Shown here in pieces: positions 6,501 to 9,132 of a stretch of 9,132 nt of DNA. The notes beneath the pieces were generated by a model that saw only the letters and a list, made by a program, of their open reading frames with translations, searched no databases and was not told where the DNA came from. Source of the DNA: CAYLLN01 sp036496265 (GTDB lineage Bacteria; Planctomycetota; Planctomycetia; Pirellulales; Pirellulaceae); contig DASXLL010000331.1 in NCBI GenBank assembly GCA_036496265.1, forward strand, positions 1 through 9,132, written 5' to 3'. Positions within the stretch are counted from its first letter, which is position 1, and the number at the start of each line of letters is the position of its first letter. A program made the translations under genes and the position numbers.

Positions 6501-9132
6501 TTTGCCATCCGGACCAATGAGCGTTAGTTGCCCGAAATTGAGCTGCGGATTGATGGGTGGCGCCATGCCGCTGCCACCTGTGCTGAGATTGATCGTCAGT
6601 GCATCGCCGGCGCGGCCGAATATGGTCCAATCATCGATTTCTCCTGTGGTTGAGATCTTGCCGGGCGTAAACGCATCGCGAGCCAGCGGACCGCCGTCGG
6701 GAATCAGCGTGACAACGCCGTTTTTTACGGTGCCGCTGACCTGGGTCGCGCGAGCGTAGAGGTGCAGATTGTTGAGGTCGAGCGTGCTGCCCGCAGGCAC
6801 GGTTAGATTGGCCGAATAGAGGGCTTCCGCGCCGCTGCCGGCGGCATTGTCGGCGTTATCGATGAGCTGGACATAGGTGTTGCCGCCGAGGGCCAACGTA
6901 TAGAGGCCAAAATTGTGTTCGAAGCCGGTTCCGCTGGCTCCCTGGTCGGCGCTGAGGGCTTCGAGAAGTTGCGGCGCCGCGGATGTTCCAGCTCCGTTCA
7001 GCAGAATGGTTTCGACCGGCGCAAAGCCTGTCACATTCTGCGTCGTGCCGTCGAGATTCTTGGCGACCGCGATGGTCGGACCGATTGGGCCGGTGATCGC
7101 GCCGCCGCTGGTGTTCGTCAGGCCGCCGGCAAAGCTCAGCGTGCTGCTGAAGTCCTTGATCGTTCCTGAATTCGTTACGGCCGCGGTGAAAGTGGCGGTG
7201 GAACCGCTGGATTTCCGGATGATGCCGGCGTTGGACACCGCGCCGGGCCCGAAGATGGGGAAGTTCTCGATCACGTCGAACGTCGCCCCCGACCCGATCG
7301 TGAGCGTCGTGCCCGTGGCCAGCGTGAGACTGCCGCCTAGTTGATAGGGCAGGCCGACGGCACTGAGCGAGCGACTGGCGCTGAGCGTTCCGCCGTCGAG
7401 CACGATGGCGTTGACTGCGTTGCCCACTGCGGTCACCCCGCCGAGCGATACGTCTCCGCCCAGATTGAGCGTGATTGCGGGCCGATTGCCTGGGCCGCCG
7501 TTGTTTTGAAACGAGACGTTCGACAGGCTATCTGTCGCGTCTTCGACGCGCAAACCGGCTGATCCGGAAAAAACGATCTTGCTGTCCACGATCGACAGCG
7601 GCGCGCCGAGGGAATAGACGGCCGCATCGCCATTTTCACCCGCGTAGAGAACCTCAGAATTCTGCACCAGATTGCCGGTGCTGGTGCTATCGAACTTGAG
7701 GCCGGCCCAATCGCCCACATGCGGCGGCTGACTGCCATTATTGTTGATATCGCCGCCACTCGAATCGTCGTCGGAGGATGTGAAGATGACCGGCGTGCTA
7801 GCCGTGCCGACGGCTGACAGCGTCCCATCCACGATCAAGCCAAACGCGCCACCTGACCGGAACTTCACAATCTGTCCGGGCGCAATCGAAAGCGTTTTTC
7901 CTGGCGGCACAGTGATGGTGCTCTGCACCAGGTAGGCGACATCCGGATCATCCCATTTTTCATCGTGCGGGAGCGTGCCGCCATCGACAGCAACGCCGTC
8001 GATGCCGTTGATCGTCATGGCGACATTGCTGATCGCGGGATCCGAGGCGAGGTCCATCGAGATTCCAACGACGTTGGCTTTGAACGTTACGCCGCTGATC
8101 GTCGGAGCAGCGTTTTGTACACGAACGCCAGCGTTGATCGAGTAACTGATGATGCTGTTGGTGAGCGAGAGCGAAGCGCCATCCACAAAGATTGCGCCCG
8201 GCACGTTTTCGCCGCCGTAGCGCACATCCACGTGATCGAGCACGTTGCCGGTGCTCGTGGGGCTGAAATGGATGTCTTGCCAACTGCCCACGCTAGGCGC
8301 GGTTGCACTGCCATCGTTCGTCGTGTCGCCGCCCCGTGTGTCGTCAATCACAACGGTGAACAGGATCGGGGCCTGCTCGGTCCCCACGGCCACCAAAGTC
8401 CCTTGAACTGTGATGCCGAGGTCGGAGAAGTTGCTGAAAATCTTGACGACTTGGCCGGCGCCGACCGCGAGCTTCTTGCCCGCTGGGACCGTCACGTTCC
8501 CCGCGATTACGTAAACAACGTCGGAATTGTTCCAGGCGTTATCGGCTGACAAAGTTCCGCCATCAACGCGCAGGCCGTTGAGACTGTTGTTGGTCATCGT
8601 CACGCCACTTATGACGGGACTGGAAGCCAGGTCCATGCTGGCGGCCGCGCTGTTATTGGCGAACGATATGTTGGTCAGCGTCGGGCTGGCGCCGACAATG
8701 CGGATGCCGGCCGAAAGGGACCGCGCCAGCGTACTGTTGCTGAGCGTCAGTCCGCCGCCATTAACGATGACTTCACCAGCGACGTTTTCACCGCCATAGC
8801 GGGCTTCGACATGGTCCAGAACGCTGCCGCTGCTCGTCGCTCCAAACGTAATGCTCTCCCATTGTGACGGTCCCGGTGTGGTCGCACTTCCGTCGCCATT
8901 CGCGTCACCGCCAACCGTGTCGTCGTACGAGCTTGTGAAGTAGATCGGCTTAGCCGCGGTACCCTGCGCCAACAGCGTGCCATTTACCTGAAGCGAGAAA
9001 TCTCGCCCCGCATCGAACTTGGTCACGACGCCAGGCTCGATCGTCAGCGTCTCGCCGATGGGAACCGTGACAGTGCCGGTCGGCCAGTACGGAATATCGG
9101 TCGCGGTCCAAGAATTGTCGGCCGGCAGAGTG
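573..9132 (-). CDS. Giant multi-domain RHS/YD-repeat protein with beta-helix modules and C-terminal dockerin (5' partial)
   Basis: One uninterrupted frame of 2,852 codons ends in TAG at 573-575 and is still open at the right edge. The GTG at 9024-9026 could be mistaken for a start, but the 35 codons before it (including VTVPIGETLTIEPG) match the start of the repeat seen at residues 158 and 351, so the true start lies outside the window and no signal peptide can be assessed. Domains in order: three beta-helix modules (to 546), beta-rich spacer (547-784), three PPC-like domains (785-1099), IPT/TIG (1100-1188), CARDB-like (1189-1325), helical segment (1327-1392), RHS entry plus YD repeats (1398-2086), RHS core (2100-2235), helical/Ala-rich segment (2236-2382), DPNDK-type domain (2383-2580), FN3-like (2590-2690), dockerin-like (2694-2765), tail to 2817. 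Known biology: YD repeats form a hollow beta-cocoon, and the other domains are extracellular adhesion, carbohydrate-binding or scaffold types. I infer a secreted or cell-surface protein, not an enzyme. No catalytic domain is recognisable and no cysteine was seen. The downstream flank is non-coding and no operon partner is visible. Confidence 0.95.
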   Translation of the reverse strand, partial: TLPADNSWTATDIPYWPTGTVTVPIGETLTIEPGVVTKFDAGRDFSLQVNGTLLAQGTAAKPIYFTSSYDDTVGGDANGDGSATTPGPSQWESITFGATSSGSVLDHVEARYGGENVAGEVIVNGGGLTLSNSTLARSLSAGIRIVGASPTLTNISFANNSAAASMDLASSPVISGVTMTNNSLNGLRVDGGTLSADNAWNNSDVVYVIAGNVTVPAGKKLAVGAGQVVKIFSNFSDLGITVQGTLVAVGTEQAPILFTVVIDDTRGGDTTNDGSATAPSVGSWQDIHFSPTSTGNVLDHVDVRYGGENVPGAIFVDGASLSLTNSIISYSINAGVRVQNAAPTISGVTFKANVVGISMDLASDPAISNVAMTINGIDGVAVDGGTLPHDEKWDDPDVAYLVQSTITVPPGKTLSIAPGQIVKFRSGGAFGLIVDGTLSAVGTASTPVIFTSSDDDSSGGDINNNGSQPPHVGDWAGLKFDSTSTGNLVQNSEVLYAGENGDAAVYSLGAPLSIVDSKIVFSGSAGLRVEDATDSLSNVSFQNNGGPGNRPAITLNLGGDVSLGGVTAVGNAVNAIVLDGGTLSASRSLSAVGLPYQLGGSLTLATGTTLTIGSGATFDVIENFPIFGPGAVSNAGIIRKSSGSTATFTAAVTNSGTIKDFSSTLSFAGGLTNTSGGAITGPIGPTIAVAKNLDGTTQNVTGFAPVETILLNGAGTSAAPQLLEALSADQGASGTGFEHNFGLYTLALGGNTYVQLIDNADNAAGSGAEALYSANLTVPAGSTLDLNNLHLYARATQVSGTVKNGVVTLIPDGGPLARDAFTPGKISTTGEIDDWTIFGRAGDALTINLSTGGSGMAPPINPQLNFGQLTLIGPDGKTISTTSNSAQGSDIFLNAITLPADGVYHIKVQAPANHASSTGNYVLSASTATINTAPLQFGKTVNGRVENAFTSDRWTFSVAAESVVKFSLLNAESPGIQFDLSGPNGFAVSGLSSSSAPVALHTAGTYAITVHGTQNQTGAYAFRLDQAAVAQLNLGTPLTADIAGSGQSQLYQLNVPQAQQLVISLTDANSADRNEVYVSQGSPPTRSDYQFKFETPASANQRVSVPSASAGSWYILVFNENAPQPGSFTLKATGGSTFLQSATPSRGSTSSDTVVTLTGLGFDSNTTVQMVSGSNIVPATSVHLDLPTQITATFAANSVPAGDYTVQINNQPSSAAVPFTFVAGGQSKLVVTIDAPKGLGYHGVSTFSLNYSNVGDAAMPAPLLSFTPTQTHTVNGAQVTDHNAFLTLDRTRVINGFSTSGLPDGFSHTIQVLASGNTPGLLQPGESVRVPIYWAGWQQPWDLSYPQFHFEIQAADINDPTPVDWDALKANIPSGFDPAARDAIWENLKVQMGGTLGGYVAALDKTAAYLGQFGEHVNDVSRLFEFQIDIANGLTIAPQLLAVTDANSPAPGIPLSFSRFFSALLDGRNRLGPLGRGWSWLEGWDDTVTAEADGSAVIRSSNGKQAVFLPRPGGGYYIPPPGDSGKLLGSAGNPWTLQETDGTITAYRADGHVDYVRDPSGNQISTTYTNGLLTKLTHSSGQTMQFAYNAAGRITTVTDNEGRITQFEYDASNEHLMKVTDSDGLVTNYTYDLSGNLLTQNALLSAAYADGSHVFFSYDTQGRLDESHQDGNAQKITFAYGGLGQVSETDALGATTTDLFDNHGQIAQTEDPLHRRTFQQFDANGVLVATIDAAGQRFTYGYDQSGNLASITDPLGHTVRYEFNGLRGTLSKVTDANGNSVRFVHAYNGKLTSTIYADGLTEANAYDLVGNLTQSTDRKGQTTSYTYDSAGRMLTESFADASKITYAYDGHGNLTSAVDTANGTVTLAYDAHDRLTEVDYPAGKLLKYQYDAAGRRAQMIDQTGFTVNYEYDSAGRFVGLTDGSNAAIVSYTYDDADQLQRKDNANGTYTTYQYDLVGQLQHLINFAPDNSVSSRFDYTHDALGNVTSMTTLDGQWTYGYDANGQLLHAVFVSTNPAAVANQDLQYTYDAAGNRTSTIINGVTTAYTTNNLNQYTAIGTDSLQYDRNGNLITSTDNGASTTYTYDVRDRLTAVSAPGDNWSYQYDALGHLASQTHNGQAIQNLVDDAGLGDVVAQFDGTGALLAHFTYGDSLVSRIDAGGAKSYYNFDASANAISMTGAGGTIQSSYRYLPFGSLLTSSETVANSFQFDGQEGVQASGPGLHFSRARYYDAVAGRFFQMDPAGIDGGLNLYAYAENTPINDSDPSGLAGKPTFASAEAEAAYLRLLKLERANVASKATVDKVMAKLGQGFKNAGQGVNGATAAETAAEAGTAGATEAGLLARTGSKLTKLGRLGGALAALLEALAIQAAAGTGLAIGERFEWKRKLEDDFYDYLHKNRPGIGNFLEGTEDLVTINLFSSDPNDKIGPGGSGPGNFVRGDASLPYRIDFENDPTATAPAQVVTVSDILSSNFDLDSFQLTGIKFGDVVLTPPPNSQYFATTVQMTQDDKTFNVSVEAGLRTATREVFATFQSIDPDTQLPPEVIYGFLPPEPAHVSDPVAEAATPGRGRGQGQITYTIKPMAGLPTGTTITNVAKIIFDANPSIATDQKNPHDASAGSDPTKQASVTIINGLPASHVVALTPKENDSFTVKWTGDDGIGGASLEKFDVFASQDGGAFTAWQTGITGTSALYTGALPGHTYAFYVVATDYVGQVETKAPVAETQTTISANSWQNAENQLDVDRDSFVVATDVLAVINYINANHSGLLPATRPAGKMFVDVNGDKSVAADDVLTIINYINAHPNRAGEAPDSSINTVASLAAEDDLVVSNQSLSADLLALLAGDLASQPKRRQSI
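732..947 (-). other. Dockerin type I-like domain (two calcium loops)
   Basis: Residues 2694-2765 hold two EF-hand-like loops. The first is D2703-V-D2705-R-D2707-S-F-V-V-A-T-D2714 followed by VLAVINYINA. The second is D2742-V-N2744-G-D2746-K-S-V-A-A-D-D2753 followed by VLTIINYINA. Both keep acidic or Asn ligands at positions 1, 3, 5 and 12, so calcium binding is plausible. In cellulosomes dockerins bind cohesins, while in planctomycetes this 'DVNxD...D.L..INYIN' form is widespread at the ends of secreted proteins without a cellulosome, so its partner is unknown. The 52-residue tail after it is acidic, then hydrophobic (SADLLALLAGDLA), and ends in a basic cluster (PKRRQSI). Confidence 0.88.
957..1259 (-). 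other. Fibronectin type III-like domain
   Basis: Residues 2590-2690: LPASHVVALTPKENDSFTVK, WTGDDGIGGASLEKFDVFAS, GGAFTAWQTG, TSALYTGALPGHTYAFYVVA and TDYVGQVETKAP. The pattern 'F.V.W.G.D..G..L..FDV..S.DGG.F..W.......T...Y.G..G.TY.FYV.A.D..G..E' matches bacterial FN3-type domains placed just before a C-terminal dockerin or anchor in secreted proteins. It is probably a spacer or binding module with no catalytic role. Confidence 0.75.
1287..1880 (-). other. 'DPNDK ... SIDP ... FDxNxxIxT' beta domain (DUF7619-like)
   Basis: Residues 2383-2580: SSDPNDKIGPGGSGPGNFV, LPYRIDFENDPTATAPAQVV, VSDILSSNFDLDSFQLTGIK, FGDVV, VEAGLRTATREVFATFQSID, PDTQLPP and YGFLPPE. It ends with GQGQITYTIKPMAGLPTGTT and NVAKIIFDANPSIATDQ. 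This is a recurring domain of very large secreted bacterial proteins, marked by 'DPNDK', 'FEN', 'SIDPxTxxxP', 'GFLPP' and 'I.N.A.I.FD.N..I.T'. I recognise it by these words; the family number is from memory and should be confirmed. Its function is not established. Together with the FN3-like and dockerin parts it makes the exterior tail of the protein. Confidence 0.65.
1881..2321 (-). other. Post-core Ala-rich helical segment
   Basis: Residues 2236-2382 come directly after the RHS core, where polymorphic RHS proteins carry their variable tip. They are helical in character: a charged start (ASAEAEAAYLRLLKLERANV), an Ala/Gly/Thr-rich stretch (2280-2308) and a hydrophobic run LGGALAALLEALAIQAAAG (2318-2336). 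A charged and aromatic patch (RFEWKRKLEDDFYDYLHKN) and IGNFLEGTEDL follow. The hydrophobic run may be a membrane-active or packing helix. No nuclease, deaminase or other toxin motif is visible, and I cannot name a family. Confidence 0.5.
2322..2729 (-). other. RHS-associated core domain
   Basis: Residues 2100-2235 carry the conserved end of the RHS shell: FTYGDSLVSRIDAGG, YRYLPFGSLL, FQFDGQEG, LHFSRARYYDAVAGRFFQMD, PAGIDGGLNLYAYAENTP and DSDPSGL. The paired motifs DPAG (D2205) and DPSG (D2228) lie 23 residues apart, the arrangement that in RHS and TccC-type proteins surrounds the autoproteolytic site releasing the C-terminal tip. All the hallmark positions I can check are intact, so the core looks functional. 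Unusually it is followed by about 580 residues of further domains in place of a single short toxin. Confidence 0.93.
2769..4835 (-). repeat. RHS entry region and about 25 YD repeats
   Basis: Residues 1398-1527 form the RHS entry: PLSFSRFFSALL, RLGPLGRGWSWLEGWDD, VIRSSNGKQAVFLPRPGGGY, TDGTITAYRADGHVDYVRD and PSGNQIS. From about 1528 to 2086 follow roughly 25 YD units at a spacing near 21 residues, such as FEYDASN, YTYDLSGNL, YGYDQSGNLASITDPLG, YTYDSAGRML, YQYDAAGRRAQMID, YEYDSAGRF, YTYDAAGNRT and YQYDALGHLASQ. Some units have lost the Y-D pair (YTTNNLNQY, YEFNGLRGTL). In known structures such repeats wind into a large beta-cocoon that encloses a cargo polypeptide. Here the cargo, if any, is not obvious. 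Confidence 0.95.
4836..5462 (-). other. CARDB-like domain and helical pre-RHS segment
   Basis: Residues 1189-1397. Residues 1192-1320 (KLVVTIDAPKGLGYHGVSTF, then SLNYSNVGDAAMPAPLLSF) have the 'V.I..P.....G....F.L.Y.N.GD....AP.L' layout of CARDB-like adhesion domains. Residues 1327-1392 are a predicted helical stretch with regularly spaced aromatics and Gly: W1330, W1350 (DAIWENL), GGTLGGYVAALDKTAAYLG and VNDVSRLFEFQI. I have an impression of this helical block in front of other RHS-type entry regions but cannot name a family for it. It leads straight into the RHS entry (LSFSRFF). Confidence 0.5.
5463..5729 (-). other. IPT/TIG-like immunoglobulin-fold domain
   Basis: Residues 1100-1188 read ATPSRGSTSSDTVVTLTGLG, then FDSNTTVQMVSGS ... 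LPTQITATF ... VPAGDYTVQINNQ ... VPFTFVAG. The order 'P..G....TVTLTG.GF...T.V......I.A.......AGDYTV.V......PFT' is the IPT/TIG signature found in bacterial surface and secreted proteins. The segment follows the third PPC-like unit directly and precedes the CARDB-like domain, fitting a string of extracellular beta domains. Confidence 0.7.
5730..6674 (-). other. Three PPC-like (pre-peptidase C-terminal) beta domains
   Basis: Residues 785-1099 contain three consecutive ~100-residue beta-sandwich units of the PPC type. Unit 1 (about 790-890): DDWTIFGRAGDALTINL ... LIGPDGKTI ... LPADGVYHIKV ... GNYVLSAS. Unit 2 (about 898-990): GRVENAFTSDRWTFSV ... FDLSGPNGF ... TAGTYAITVHG ... GAYAFRLD. Unit 3 (about 997-1098): DIAGSGQSQLYQLNVPQAQQ ... 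ASAGSWYILVFNE ... GSFTLKA. The 'W/Y-x-F/L-x-V ... G-x-Y-x-I/L-x-V' layout is the recognisable signal. Such domains sit in secreted bacterial proteins and are often linked to surface or carbohydrate contact. The assignment is from pattern only. Confidence 0.65.
6675..7388 (-). other. Degenerate fourth module and beta-rich spacer domain
   Basis: Residues 547-784. The segment begins like another beta-helix module (TLSASRSLSAVGLPYQL, then LTLATGTTLTIGSGATF), but the acidic loop and the YGGEN stretch are absent. It runs instead into short Gly/Ser/Thr-rich strands such as TNSGTIKDFSSTLSFAGGLT and TSGGAITG (residues 618-646), which look like autotransporter-style beta-helix rungs. Residues 650-784 are beta-rich and low in charge (NTYVQLIDNADN; LTVPAGSTLDLNNLHLYA) and I cannot assign them to a named family. 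The likely role is a structural stalk between the helix modules and the PPC-like block. Confidence 0.55.
7389..7976 (-). repeat. Beta-helix module 3 (196 residues, more diverged)
   Basis: Residues 351-546 are the third copy: TLPHDEKW, ITVPPGKTLSIAPGQIVKF, VDGTLSAVGT, the acidic loop DDDSSGGDINNNGS (419-432), DWAGLKF, then YAGEN in place of YGGEN, ending IVLDGG. The second half carries a small insertion (NNGGPGNRPAIT) and departs more from modules 1 and 2. The acidic loop reads DINNNG and keeps only one of the acidic ligand positions of module 1. The next residues (547 on) start a fourth copy that soon loses the pattern. Confidence 0.8.
7977..8555 (-). repeat. Beta-helix module 2 (193 residues)
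   Basis: Residues 158-350 repeat module 1 in register: TLSADNAW, VTVPAGKKLAVGAGQVVKI, VQGTLVAVGT, the acidic loop DDTRGGDTTNDGS (228-240), SWQDIHF, TGNVLDHVDVRYGGENVPG, then SLTNS, NAAPTISGVTF, SMDLASDPAISNV and VAVDGG. The acidic loop has lost the regular D-x-N-x-D spacing of module 1. The match runs through the whole unit, so this is a duplication of a complete structural unit and not a chance resemblance. Confidence 0.85.
8556..9131 (-). repeat. Beta-helix module 1 (192 residues, cut by the window edge)
   Basis: Residues -34 to 157 of the giant protein form the first visible copy of a tandem protein module. It opens with TLPADNSW, then a VTVP.G..LTIEPG..VKF-type strand and NGTLLAQGT. Next comes an acidic loop DDTVGGDANGDGS (residues 35-47) whose D-x-N-x-D-G pattern resembles a calcium-binding loop. 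It continues with W..I.F....SGSVLDHVEARYGGEN and a run of short beta-strand turns, and ends at LRVDGG. This is the recurring right-handed parallel beta-helix type common in secreted proteins. Whether further copies exist upstream cannot be seen. Confidence 0.85.

Noticed and set aside
6718..6730. CCGT-TTTTT-ACGG inverted repeat resembling a small terminator
   Set aside because: It lies inside the coding frame (codons for T-V-K-N-G), has only 4-bp arms, and there is no gene boundary nearby.

Overview
The window is essentially one gene. A single minus-strand reading frame runs from a TAG at 573-575 to the right edge and stays open there, giving 2,852 visible residues with the N-terminus missing. 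It encodes a giant, modular, probably secreted RHS/YD-repeat protein. Residue numbers in this annotation count the GTG-encoded valine at 9024-9026 as residue 1. That codon is internal: 35 more in-frame codons (residues -34 to 0) continue the same repeat up to the window edge.

Reading from N- to C-terminus (right to left), the protein contains: three tandem ~192-196-residue beta-helix modules (9131-7389); a degenerate fourth module running into a Gly/Ser/Thr-rich beta region (7388-6675); three pre-peptidase-C-like beta domains (6674-5730); an IPT/TIG-like Ig domain (5729-5463); a CARDB-like domain and a short helical segment (5462-4836); an RHS entry region and about 25 YD repeats (4835-2769); the RHS-associated core with its paired DPxG motifs (2729-2322); an Ala-rich helical segment (2321-1881); a 'SxDPNDKxG ... 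FDxNxxIxT' beta domain (1880-1287); a fibronectin-III-like domain (1259-957); and a two-loop dockerin-like domain (947-732) followed by a short tail. I saw no cysteine in any of the 2,852 residues.

The left 572 bases hold no second convincing full gene. Bases 3-122 on the plus strand encode the C-terminal end of what looks like an IS30-family transposase, entering from beyond the left edge and pointing toward the giant gene. Bases 123-572 are intergenic, with a possible degenerate IS end near 147-172 and one GC-rich hairpin at 479-495.

The organism is most likely a planctomycete, Pirellulales-like. Giant secreted multi-domain proteins ending in a dockerin of the form 'DVNGD...DVLxxINYIN' and combining beta-helix, CARDB, YD and 'DPNDK' domains are typical of that group, and the gene is moderately GC-rich. 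This is inference from architecture; there is no rRNA or other marker in the window. I see no multi-gene system here. The most interesting point is the architecture: the RHS core sits in the interior, and the usual toxin tip is replaced by surface or anchoring domains.
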